From the NCBI RefSeq assembly GCF_033095785.1, contig NZ_CP137134.1:62001-126000 (forward strand): a stretch of 64,000 nt of DNA, in the 5' to 3' direction. The stretch is from Nitrosospira sp. Is2 (GTDB lineage Bacteria > Pseudomonadota > Gammaproteobacteria > Burkholderiales > Nitrosomonadaceae). Below, piece after piece: positions 36,510-44,780 of the stretch. Under the pieces are notes generated by a model. The model ran no database searches. It was not told where the DNA came from and worked only from the letters and a program-made list of their open reading frames with translations. Position 1 is the first letter of the stretch, and the number at the start of each line of letters is the position of its first letter. The translations under genes were made by a program, and so were the position numbers.

Positions 36510-37823
36510 ATGAAAACACTCCCGCTCGCTTTTATATTGCCTCTGGTGCTCGCCTTCGCGCACCCTGCTTATGCGCAGGAGAATAAGTGGAAGGCCATCA
36601 GCGAAGAGGCGATATCGCTTTATAAAAAGGGCGACTACGAGCGCGCTGTAGCGGCAGTGAAGAAGTCGCTCGCGCTCGCGGAAAAAACAGTTGGAACCGA
36701 CCATCCCGATACCGCGACCAGCCTGAACAATCTGGCCGAACTCTATCGTGACCACAACCGATATGCTGAGGCGGAGCCGCTGTACAAACGCGCCCTGGCG
36801 ATCCGGGAAAAATACTTCGGCCCCAACCATGCCCTTGTGGCGACCACCCTCAACGGGCACGCGGAACTTTACCGCTCTGCCGGCAGAAACACGGACGCGG
36901 AGCTGCTCTACAAGCGCGCGCTGACGATCAGGGAGATGGCCCTGCGCCCCGAACATCCCGATGTGGGCCAGACCCTCAACAACCTGGCGGAACTCTATTG
37001 CATCCAGGGGAAGTATGCATCAGCCAGGCCCCTCTACGAGCGCTCCCTGGCTATTCGTGAAAAGGCCCTCGGCGCGGACGATCCAAGCCTTGCGACCGGC
37101 CTGAACAACATGGGCTTGATCTACCATGCCGAAAATAGATTTGCGCAGGCCGAACCGCTCTACAAGCGTGCCCTCGCGCTCTATGAGAAAAAACTCGCTC
37201 CCGATCATCCCAACCTGGGAACAAGCCTGAACAACCTTGCGGCGGTCTATCACAATCAGGGCAAACATGCTGAAGCGGAACTGCTCTACAGACGCGCTCT
37301 CATGATCCGGGAGAAAACGCTCGGCGCGGGCCACCCCGATCTGGCGAGCGATCTGAGCAACCTGGCCGAAGTCTCTTACCATCAGGGCAAATATGCCCTG
37401 GCAGAGCCGTTCTACAAGCGCGCGCTGGCGATAAGGGAGAAAACACTGGGTCCGGATCATCCCGAAGTGGGCAGGGACTTGAGCACCCTGGGAGAAGTCC
37501 ATCGCGCACTGGGTCAGTATGCGGAAGCTGAGCCGTTCTACCAACGCGCGCTGGCTATCTTTGAAAAGGCCGAAAAAGCCGCGGAGCCGTATCAGCTCAA
37601 CATGGCCACCAGCCTCAACAACCTGGGCATGATCTATTACGCCAGGGGCCAGTATGCGGAAGCCGAACCTTACTACAAGCGCGCGCTGGCAATCTTCGAA
37701 AAAGCGCATGGCCCCAACCACCCAACCGTACAAATCAGCTGGAAAAACCTCACAAAGCTGTACGATGCAACCGGTCGCTCCAGTGGGGAGGCAAGCCACC
37801 GGGTGGCGGGCTTCCGGCAGTAA
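36510..37823 (+). CDS. Secreted TPR protein (kinesin light chain-like repeats)
   Basis: A signal peptide (LPLAFILPLVLAFAHPAYAQ) precedes eight or more 42-residue TPR units of the pattern TSLNNLAELY…YAEAEPLYKRALAIREKxLGPdHP. These are TPR_12 repeats like those of kinesin light chain; they form a superhelix for protein binding. AGGAAGG precedes the ATG at 36510. The partner is unknown. The strong repetition makes internal recombination likely. The 303 bases downstream (37824-38126) carry nothing I can support. Confidence 0.85.
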   Translation: MKTLPLAFILPLVLAFAHPAYAQENKWKAISEEAISLYKKGDYERAVAAVKKSLALAEKTVGTDHPDTATSLNNLAELYRDHNRYAEAEPLYKRALAIREKYFGPNHALVATTLNGHAELYRSAGRNTDAELLYKRALTIREMALRPEHPDVGQTLNNLAELYCIQGKYASARPLYERSLAIREKALGADDPSLATGLNNMGLIYHAENRFAQAEPLYKRALALYEKKLAPDHPNLGTSLNNLAAVYHNQGKHAEAELLYRRALMIREKTLGAGHPDLASDLSNLAEVSYHQGKYALAEPFYKRALAIREKTLGPDHPEVGRDLSTLGEVHRALGQYAEAEPFYQRALAIFEKAEKAAEPYQLNMATSLNNLGMIYYARGQYAEAEPYYKRALAIFEKAHGPNHPTVQISWKNLTKLYDATGRSSGEASHRVAGFRQ

Positions 37824-38126
37824 ACCAATTCGGAGCATGCTGACCTTCACTGCGCTATCGAATGATTCCAGGCAGCAATTCCCAGCGGCCCAGCGGTAGA
37901 AAGCGCTGGTTACCCGGCGACGCAAAAACGCTATTGGCCGGACCGCAGAGGTTTGCAAAAGACCGGCCGCTCCTCGTGGCCAAAGGTAACTCGCAGACGG
38001 GGCGAACTATGTTGCGCGCGAACGTCGGTGCGGCTGGTAACAGACTGCCTCTGCGGACAGGTATATAAGTTCAGGAATCGACTTTGTGAATATATTTGTC
38101 AAACCTGTGGATAATTAAAAAAAACA

Positions 38127-38495
38127 GTGACTAAATACTATTTACTTCGAGGCCGCGAGGCAGTGCCCTGCTCTAACATGTTCAAGTGGGGGCAAAGCAT
38201 GGCTAGCCGCGATCCGAAAATAGCCGACGATCACCTGGACGAGGTTCGGGTAAGCACCATATTTCTTGGCATGGATCATAACTCCGATGATGACGGCCCT
38301 CCCCTGTTGTTTGAAACCATGGTAGTGGGCGGAGCGCTCGATCAATTCAGGATGCGCTGCACGACATACGAGGAAGCCGAAATCATGCACCAGATAGTTA
38401 CAGCGATGGTAAAGAGAGAACGGGAGAATAACGACCAGGCCATGGAAATCGCCATGAACGCGATCGATGTGATTCGTCACCGGAAGGATGATTAA
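38127..38495 (+). CDS. Hypothetical protein, 122 aa
   Basis: Starts at GTG with no clear ribosome site, which makes the start doubtful. The protein (KYYLLRGREAVPC … STIFLGMDHN … LLFETMVVGG … CTTYEEAEIMHQ) reads like small proteins that carry a sentence-like LFETMVFGG motif; these occur in plasmids, phages and chromosomes without a known function. It has no signal or membrane segment. It stands alone between the TPR gene and a convergent methyltransferase. Confidence 0.6.
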   Translation: MTKYYLLRGREAVPCSNMFKWGQSMASRDPKIADDHLDEVRVSTIFLGMDHNSDDDGPPLLFETMVVGGALDQFRMRCTTYEEAEIMHQIVTAMVKRERENNDQAMEIAMNAIDVIRHRKDD

Positions 38496-38629
38496 TATTA
38501 AAAGCACAACGCCGGAGCTTAATCGACAGCCCGTTGATTTTTTAGCATCCTCCACGTCTGCAACGCTACCTCGATTGCAACTCCACCAGCCAGTCTGTAC
38601 CCAGGGTTCCCGGTCCACGCGCCAGAAAG

Positions 38630-39226
38630 CTAAGCCTTTTGCGCAATGATATACAGATGCTGCTCGGGATATTGGTCATACTCCAGATGCCGGCAGACGC
38701 ATCCGAAGCGCTTTAACAGCTCAAGTGTCTCCGGGATGCCCAGTGCGCTGTAATACACCGGCGGGCCCATGCATGAATCCCATTTTTCTTCTGCGTTGTC
38801 CAGCCCGCCCGTCGTGAACATGAACACTCCCCCCGGCGCCAGGCCCTCGGAAATCTTCCGCAAGACAGGCTCCTGCCGGTCAAGCGGAATATGCCAGATG
38901 CTGTCCCAGGCAACGACAAAATCAGATTTTCGCGGAAGATTCCACTCGCATATATCGGCATCGTGAAACGATATATCCGGATGACTTTGTCTGGCCAAAG
39001 CAATCATTTTTTGAGAAACGTCAATGCCTTCAACGTGAAACCCGTGCTTGCCTAGCACATCGATGAAGCGGCCGCTGCACCCGCAGCCAATATCCAGGGC
39101 AAAGCGGCGATTCCTGGCAAACCGGATCGCCCGCTCCAGCTGAGGTATGCCGTTCGATTGAATACGATCCTCTCGCCAGATATGGGCAATAGCATCGTAA
39201 CTCTGACCAATCTCCTTGGGATGCAT
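38630..39226 (-). CDS. Class I SAM-dependent methyltransferase
   Basis: The SAM-binding signature FALDIGCGCSGRFIDVL is followed by VEGIDVSQKMIALARQ, ISFHDADICEW and FVVAWDSIWHIP, then LRKISEGLAPGGVFMFTTGG. This is the standard Methyltransf_11/25 pattern. At 198 residues it is a minimal methyltransferase. The substrate cannot be told. It is monocistronic, convergent with the 122-aa hypothetical gene. Confidence 0.88.
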   Translation of the reverse strand: MHPKEIGQSYDAIAHIWREDRIQSNGIPQLERAIRFARNRRFALDIGCGCSGRFIDVLGKHGFHVEGIDVSQKMIALARQSHPDISFHDADICEWNLPRKSDFVVAWDSIWHIPLDRQEPVLRKISEGLAPGGVFMFTTGGLDNAEEKWDSCMGPPVYYSALGIPETLELLKRFGCVCRHLEYDQYPEQHLYIIAQKA

Positions 39227-39465
39227 TCAAAACCCGACTTTCAGTGTGGAAAGGATTGCCCTTGAGTCTTCCCGGGAAGCGAGATCCGCCGAGCGAACCG
39301 CTTTTCCGGCTGCCGATTTCTCAGGAACCATCAAAAAAATACGTGTACGCCCGCGCACAGAACTTCCTGAAAGGGAAGCTTATCGTAATGTTGTTTTGCG
39401 CTCACGCGAAATATGAAGAATGGACCTGAAGAATCGACCTCTTGACCAACGTGAAGGAGACCGCC

Positions 39466-39855
39466 ATGACTCATGCTACCGATCCCCAAATGCAAGCGGG
39501 CATCGATACCTGCACCAAGTGTCACCAGACCTGCCTGCACGAAGCGATGAACCACTGCCTGGAGGCAGGCGGCGAGCATGTCGCGCCTGACCATTTTCGC
39601 CTCATGATCAACTGCGCGGAGATGTGCCAGACTTCCGCGAACTTCATGCTGAGCGGTTCCGCTTTATCCAGAAGGGTCTGCGGCGTCTGCGCGGAAATCT
39701 GCGATGCCTGTGCTGAGAGCTGCGAGAAGATAGAGGGGATGGAAGAATGCGCCCGGGTCTGCCGGGAATGCGCCGAGAGCTGCCGGCGGATGGCCGGCTC
39801 TGGAGCCAACGCGAGCGCTGGGGCTCAGGAGCGCGTTCCTGCGGATGACTTGTAG
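39466..39855 (+). CDS. Cys-rich four-helix copper-binding protein (DUF326, Csp-like)
   Basis: The 129-residue protein carries about 15 cysteines, mostly in CxxC/CxxxC spacing along helices: CTKCHQTC, NCAEMC, VCGVCAEICDACAESC, CARVCRECAESC. This is the pattern of Csp-type copper-storage proteins, in which a four-helix bundle holds many Cu(I) ions. No Tat or Sec signal is present, which corresponds to the cytosolic Csp3 group. GAAGGAGA precedes the ATG at 39466. The gene is monocistronic. Confidence 0.85.
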   Translation: MTHATDPQMQAGIDTCTKCHQTCLHEAMNHCLEAGGEHVAPDHFRLMINCAEMCQTSANFMLSGSALSRRVCGVCAEICDACAESCEKIEGMEECARVCRECAESCRRMAGSGANASAGAQERVPADDL

Positions 39856-40033
39856 AAAATCCTGGCCACATGAGACGAGGGGTGGCCGTGCGGGACTATA
39901 GCAGCCCATAGAGCAGGGCTAAAGCCGCCCAAACACGGCCAAAACGCACGGCCAAAGCGGCGGCCTTCTCAACGTGCTAATGGGCATCAACGCTGGATCG
40001 GATTAGTGTGTCAGCCGGCACCCTATTTTTCAG

Positions 40034-40272
40034 CTAGCCCTTCAACTTCGCGAACGCGGCCATTGCGGTGTCAGGTTTAGCCTCTACTTTTTGTTTCTGA
40101 TTCTGTTTCTGCTGTTGGGGCCGATGCTGGGGCCGCGATGATTGCTCATTCCGGCCACCGGATCGTTCCGGCTTCCTGTTTTGCTGCCCACCCTGCCTAC
40201 CTTTGCCGCGGCCTTCGTCAGTCGCATGGTGAGCGCGACACGCTTGCCCTTTTCCTATCGCCACCCCCTTGT
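40034..40272 (-). pseudogene. Fragment of the tex 3' end (partial duplicate)
   Basis: This stretch aligns with the last roughly 240 bases of tex (59529 onward) on the same strand, with substitutions and several small indels. It still encodes KVEAKPDTAMAAFAKLKG, the QQNRKPE/RNEQSSRPQH linker and, out of frame, the GKGQ/MRL region. The homology stops near 40272, where intact tex continues into its S1 domain. It is 19 kb from intact tex and flanks the pel locus on the other side, as a direct repeat. Confidence 0.8.
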
Positions 40273-40368
40273 CTGTTATGCCCCGTACATCTCGACCCGC
40301 CATCCGGAGCGTTTAACGGTTGTGTCGGGCAGCGAAATGCGGTTGAACGTTCCCGGCAACATACCAAA

Positions 40369-40386
40369 GACACCTCAACAGGTGTC
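40369..40386 (+). promoter_or_regulatory. Leader hairpin upstream of pelB
   Basis: A perfect stem GACACCT/AGGTGTC with a CAAC tetraloop lies 260 bases before pelB. It has no T-run, so it is not a simple terminator. The 343-base region 40304-40646 should contain the pelB promoter, but no element could be assigned firmly. A role in regulating the pel transcript is possible but unproven. Confidence 0.3.
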
Positions 40387-40646
40387 CATGTATTCATGCA
40401 GGAGTCATTATGTGGTACATCGAACGGACGTGCTTGTGTGTGAGTGTCAGGCTTAGTTGGTCAGGCAAAGCCTATCCGGGCCCGGACCCGTCCAATCCCC
40501 GGAAAATGATCTGACAAACGTTGTCCTTTTTAACATTCGTGCTGGCTACTCGATAAGTGCTTCCGGCAGGTGGCAATCCCACACGCGACTTCTGAAGATG
40601 AAACCATTCGATGTAGCAACAGACATTCCGCCTAAGAGACCCGATC

Positions 40647-43600
40647 ATGAATTTGTTCGGCAATTTAAAAAAAACAATACTTTCTTTTGGTTTGGGACTG
40701 GCTCTTGTTTTTGCTCTCCTGTTTTATGAAGAGGATAGACTAAAGAAATTATTCCAGATAGCAAAGCCGGACCATCTCTCGGTGCTGTATTTAAGGCTCC
40801 TCTTGAATATCAAGCCCGATGACGCAGGTTTACGTACTGAACTTGCTCGACAGCATATAAACCTCGGGGAATTGCGCGAGGCCCGGAATGCTCTGGAACC
40901 ACTACAGCTTGCAGGCCGCATTCCGGAATTAAGCGTCAGGCTATTAGTATTGGAACTCGACTTCTACGATTATTCATCAGTTGGCGACGACGGCCCGGAT
41001 CGGAAAACAAAGTTGGCTAATCTTAAAAACAGCATTATCGAAATCAGTAAAACGGCGCTTCCACTATCCTTGTTACCAAGTTTCATTAAACTCAGCCTTG
41101 AGCTCGAACAGACTGCTGTGGTTGCAGATCTATATTATCGATGGTCCGCGGTTATTCCCCATTCTTCCGAGCGCATGGAGAAATTGAAAGAATCGGCACG
41201 ATGGTACATGGCAGCGGAGATGCCGCGTAAAGCAGCGGAGATATATGACAAAGGTTATAAACTGGCCGAGAACAAAACTGAAGCTCGCGAATTCTCATTT
41301 CTAACCCTTAAGGCACTGCAAGCAGCGGGCGACAGGAAGCTTGCTCTCGAACATTTCCGTAATTATCAGCAGCTCTTCCCGGAAGATCCCGAACTGCTTG
41401 ATGAGGCCATCAGTATTAATTTGGCGGACAATAACCCAAGGCAGGCATATGAAGTCGGGGTTTTGCGCTTGTCACTTGATCCGGACAATCCTGAACAAAT
41501 CAGAAAGCAGGTCGATCGTGCGCTTGGGGTTGGTGAACTTCAGCCGGCTCTGGCGTTAGCCCAGCGTCTGGTGGAAATTGCTCCGGCAGACGGAAACGCT
41601 CATGAAAAGCTGGGAACGATCGCAGAATGGGCTTTAATGCCAGAGGTCGCGTTGAAGGAATGGCTATGGCTGGCGAAAAATAGAAAGGATGATGCCGCAA
41701 TCACGAATGCGCTGCGACTATCAAAAGGGCTGCATTTTGTCGATACTTCCCTGGACCTGCTGCTACAGCTATCAAATACGAGGAAGTTAGCGCCCGAGGA
41801 GTTGAACAGTTTGTTGTTTGCATACAGCGAGGCAGGTACTTATTCAGATCATGTTGATTTTCTGAAATCATATTTGAAGCGCTATCCCGATAATTCACAA
41901 GCATGGGAAGCGCTGGCTAAAACACAGGAAGATGCCGGACGACTATCCGAGGCAATGGAAACCTGGGAACTCATTGGCGCTAATTTCAATCGTCGGCCAG
42001 AGGCTACGGCCCATCAAGCGAAATTAACCTGGAAAAATGGCCAGTCCGAGAAGGCGCTTTCCATGCTGCTGTCTCACAAGGATGATATGACAGCAAAAGA
42101 AACCCATTTCTGGGAGATTCTGGGTGAGCTTTCCTGGGAACTGAAACAACCCGAACATTCGTTATCGGCTTATAGCGTAATGTGGAAATCAGGGAACGCG
42201 AACGTCGTTGTAGCGGAACGCTTGATTCAGTTGACGCGTGATATGGGTAGGCCGGAAGACGCCATTGCCATCGGCGAGGAAGCCTATCTTCGTTTCGACC
42301 AGTCTCGCTGGCTGCTGCTCGCGATGGATGCGGCCAACCAGGCCGGCTCTTCAGCTCAACTGAAGCGGCTTTTAAAAACGGCAAGGAGCAAAGAGTCGCA
42401 ATTTCTGGATTCCGAAATGTACTGGCTGATGCAGGCTCAGTTGCAAACTCACGAGAGCAGGACTGATGCAGCTATACAACATTATCAGCAGGCTTTAAAT
42501 GTTAACCCTGCATCGACCACTGCCAAAGAAGGAATCTTGTGGAACCTCATTGCACAGAATGACAAGCGGGCACTGCGGTCCCATGTTAAAGCGTGGCGGC
42601 CGGATGCCTCAAAAAACCAGGCATTATGGGGCGTTTACGGACTGGCATTGGTCAAGGTTGGTCAGCACAAAGAAGCATTGCCGTGGTTTGAGCGTAAATC
42701 GCGGATCAGTCCCGACGATTATCTCTGGCTGCTTACTTATGCCGATGTCTTAGGCAGGGCAGGACGCGCGGATGCGGCCTGGCGGTTGCGTAAATATGTC
42801 CTGTTCAACATAAGATCCCGCCTTAAGCAAATTAAAGAGGGGTCAATAAGCAAATTCAAGGACTTATTGCGACCTGAATATATGGCTTTAGTTCGTGATA
42901 TGGAGGGAGCAAACGCCGACATATCCATATTAAAGCAATTTCTTGACAAGGGATACGATGACCCGGGGGTTCAGGAACTGCTCGTGGCGTCATATCTGAC
43001 GCAGGAGAATTATACCGCAGCTCGTTACTGGCTTCTGCAGGAACATATTGCGCGACAGGAAACGCCCGCCTGGCAGCGCCTTGCATTAGCCCTGGCGGAA
43101 AATGACCGCGTTGTTGCCGAACGTATTCTTGAAAATGACAATGACCAACTTACCGATTTCAACAGGATGGAGACGCTCAAGCGTCTCGACAAAAACGAAG
43201 AAGCGCTGGCATTAACCTATAAGCTTCTCGCGTCCCATAAAGAGCCCACCACGGTGCAAACATACCTGTTCAATGTCAGAGATGATCTAATAGTAAAAAC
43301 AAGCAAGCAGGTGGCGGGCGGCATCGAGTATAAAACGTTGGGCGATATAAACTTTGTCGAAAGCCGGGTGCGTTTGAACGTGCCTTATGGACGCGGCTTA
43401 CTGGCCACTGAACTGAAGCATAACCTGCTCGATTCTTCGAATCCCGGGATTACTCTTCCGGCAAGGAACGAACTGGACATCATGACGGAATTTAAACATC
43501 CTCTGCGGGAAGGACTGTTTCAGGTGAATCTGGGAGGTAATCTTCGGGACGTCGATTCCCTCGTTTATGGAGCGGCAAGAGTCAGCCAGGATGTGACCAA

Positions 43601-44225
43601 TCGATTGAAAGCGAGCCTGCGGCTTGGTGTGAATGAAATGAGCCATGAAACAGGGGCGTTACGGGCGCTAGGGAAAAAAGATACGATCTTATTGGGCGTA
43701 TCCGCTCAACTGTCACAACAAACCTTTTTCAATGTGGATATTGATGGTCATCGTTATGCAAGCCGAGATGGAGGCAGCTTGGGGAAGGGTTATAAGCTTC
43801 AAATGATCCTTGGGCATTCCCTGCTGAGGGGCATCCAGGATTGGCAGATCAGACTCCAGGGCTCATGGGAAAACAATCAGCTTGCAGCGACACTCCCGTC
43901 CGACCTGAGTGGATTATTGAGCCCTTCCTTATCAAACGTTCAAACGCTCATCCCAAAGAAATTCGCACTTATGGGGATAGGCACGTCTTTTCGTTATGGA
44001 CCATCGGATCAAGGGGTGCTGAGGCGTCCGTTTATCCTTGCGGATGCATGGGTGGGCGGGGTATGGCCTGCGAACGATTTGGGGTACAACGGACGGCTTT
44101 CGATGGGAACGTCGCTATTCGGTCCCGATATCCTGAGCGCAGGCGCATTCTACAGCAACGTACAGGGCGGCAGAACTGACCAGGCTTTTGCAGGAGTAGG
44201 CGTACAGTACTCGTTTCGTTTCTGA
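40647..44225 (+). CDS. pelB: PelB, outer-membrane export porin with TPR domain
   Basis: The 1192-aa length and architecture match PelB: one N-terminal membrane helix (KTILSFGLGLALVFALLFY), a very long periplasmic TPR solenoid (about residues 50-870), and a C-terminal 16-strand-type beta-barrel (from about 890, KQVAGGIEYKTLG … GVGVQYSFRF, ending in Phe as barrel proteins do). PelB forms the export pore for Pel polysaccharide and its TPR part recruits PelA. It is first in this locus instead of second. It is separated from pelC by two opposite-strand duplicated units. Confidence 0.93.
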   Translation: MNLFGNLKKTILSFGLGLALVFALLFYEEDRLKKLFQIAKPDHLSVLYLRLLLNIKPDDAGLRTELARQHINLGELREARNALEPLQLAGRIPELSVRLLVLELDFYDYSSVGDDGPDRKTKLANLKNSIIEISKTALPLSLLPSFIKLSLELEQTAVVADLYYRWSAVIPHSSERMEKLKESARWYMAAEMPRKAAEIYDKGYKLAENKTEAREFSFLTLKALQAAGDRKLALEHFRNYQQLFPEDPELLDEAISINLADNNPRQAYEVGVLRLSLDPDNPEQIRKQVDRALGVGELQPALALAQRLVEIAPADGNAHEKLGTIAEWALMPEVALKEWLWLAKNRKDDAAITNALRLSKGLHFVDTSLDLLLQLSNTRKLAPEELNSLLFAYSEAGTYSDHVDFLKSYLKRYPDNSQAWEALAKTQEDAGRLSEAMETWELIGANFNRRPEATAHQAKLTWKNGQSEKALSMLLSHKDDMTAKETHFWEILGELSWELKQPEHSLSAYSVMWKSGNANVVVAERLIQLTRDMGRPEDAIAIGEEAYLRFDQSRWLLLAMDAANQAGSSAQLKRLLKTARSKESQFLDSEMYWLMQAQLQTHESRTDAAIQHYQQALNVNPASTTAKEGILWNLIAQNDKRALRSHVKAWRPDASKNQALWGVYGLALVKVGQHKEALPWFERKSRISPDDYLWLLTYADVLGRAGRADAAWRLRKYVLFNIRSRLKQIKEGSISKFKDLLRPEYMALVRDMEGANADISILKQFLDKGYDDPGVQELLVASYLTQENYTAARYWLLQEHIARQETPAWQRLALALAENDRVVAERILENDNDQLTDFNRMETLKRLDKNEEALALTYKLLASHKEPTTVQTYLFNVRDDLIVKTSKQVAGGIEYKTLGDINFVESRVRLNVPYGRGLLATELKHNLLDSSNPGITLPARNELDIMTEFKHPLREGLFQVNLGGNLRDVDSLVYGAARVSQDVTNRLKASLRLGVNEMSHETGALRALGKKDTILLGVSAQLSQQTFFNVDIDGHRYASRDGGSLGKGYKLQMILGHSLLRGIQDWQIRLQGSWENNQLAATLPSDLSGLLSPSLSNVQTLIPKKFALMGIGTSFRYGPSDQGVLRRPFILADAWVGGVWPANDLGYNGRLSMGTSLFGPDILSAGAFYSNVQGGRTDQAFAGVGVQYSFRF

Positions 44226-44258
44226 AATCAGGATTTGCCGATCACTACTGCTGAACAA

Positions 44259-44287
44259 CAAAAAAGCCCCCGGTTTTGCCGGGGGCT
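44259..44287 (-). terminator. Terminator of the first deacetylase unit (minus strand)
   Basis: A 9-bp perfect stem (AGCCCCCGG/CCGGGGGCT, 44265-44273 with 44279-44287) is followed on the minus strand by TTTTTTG. It ends the minus-strand operon and lies 34 bases after the pelB stop. An identical copy is at 47060. Confidence 0.85.
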
Positions 44288-44299
44288 GATTTCAGCTCC

Positions 44300-44716
44300 T
44301 CATTTAGCAGGCGTGTGACTGTGCGACCCGTCAGGAGCGTGACTGGTCGATGGCTCAGGCAAGGGTTTTTCCGCTTGGCTCTTGGATATCAGTTCAGACT
44401 GCTTCTCGAAATAATCAGCGGCATCGAGAAGCGGCTTCGGGTCGCCGCCTTGCCGCGCAACAATCTCCGCCGTCTCGCGGAAATTCTTTGCCCGCGCATC
44501 CGCTTGTTCAGGGAACGACGGTTCGCGCGACTTTAACTTAAGGTCGTTTGCCTCCCGTATTTTTTTCCTGTGCTCCTTATCGACACGCTTAACCTGGTCC
44601 TCGACCTTGTCTGTGGCCGCTTGTGCCAATCCTGGAGCACCGGCGCCAATGGCAAAGGAAAAGGCAACAACCGCCGAGACAAGGACGGTCCTGCTCGAGT
44701 GGAAATAATTCATCAT
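44300..44716 (-). CDS. Small secreted protein of the deacetylase unit, copy 1
   Basis: A signal peptide (SSRTVLVSAVVAFSFAIGAG…AQA) precedes a charged helical region (KVEDQVKRVDKEHRKKIREAN), a second helical part (ARAKNFRETAEIVARQGGDPKPLLDAADYFE) and a Ser/His/Pro-rich tail. No known family. GGAGG lies eight bases before the ATG at 44716. It follows the large deacetylase-like gene by 64 bases and precedes a terminator, so the two form an operon. Its nucleotide sequence is the same as copy 2 (47101-47517). A periplasmic partner of the deacetylase is inferred from position only. Confidence 0.75.
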   Translation of the reverse strand: MMNYFHSSRTVLVSAVVAFSFAIGAGAPGLAQAATDKVEDQVKRVDKEHRKKIREANDLKLKSREPSFPEQADARAKNFRETAEIVARQGGDPKPLLDAADYFEKQSELISKSQAEKPLPEPSTSHAPDGSHSHTPAK

Positions 44717-44780
44717 TTTGAAATCCTCCAAATAGTGTGCGGCAAAAAGATCAAGAAGTACGTAGACGAGCAGCGCACGC

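Noticed and set aside
36510..37823. Strong 126-base periodicity that could be taken for a DNA repeat array
   Set aside because: It is the coding of 42-residue TPR units, not a CRISPR or satellite array.
40273..40303. Start of the 89-codon minus-strand frame containing the tex tail
   Set aside because: The sequence before 40272 is not tex-derived and gives no ribosome site; the frame is a chance extension of the fragment.
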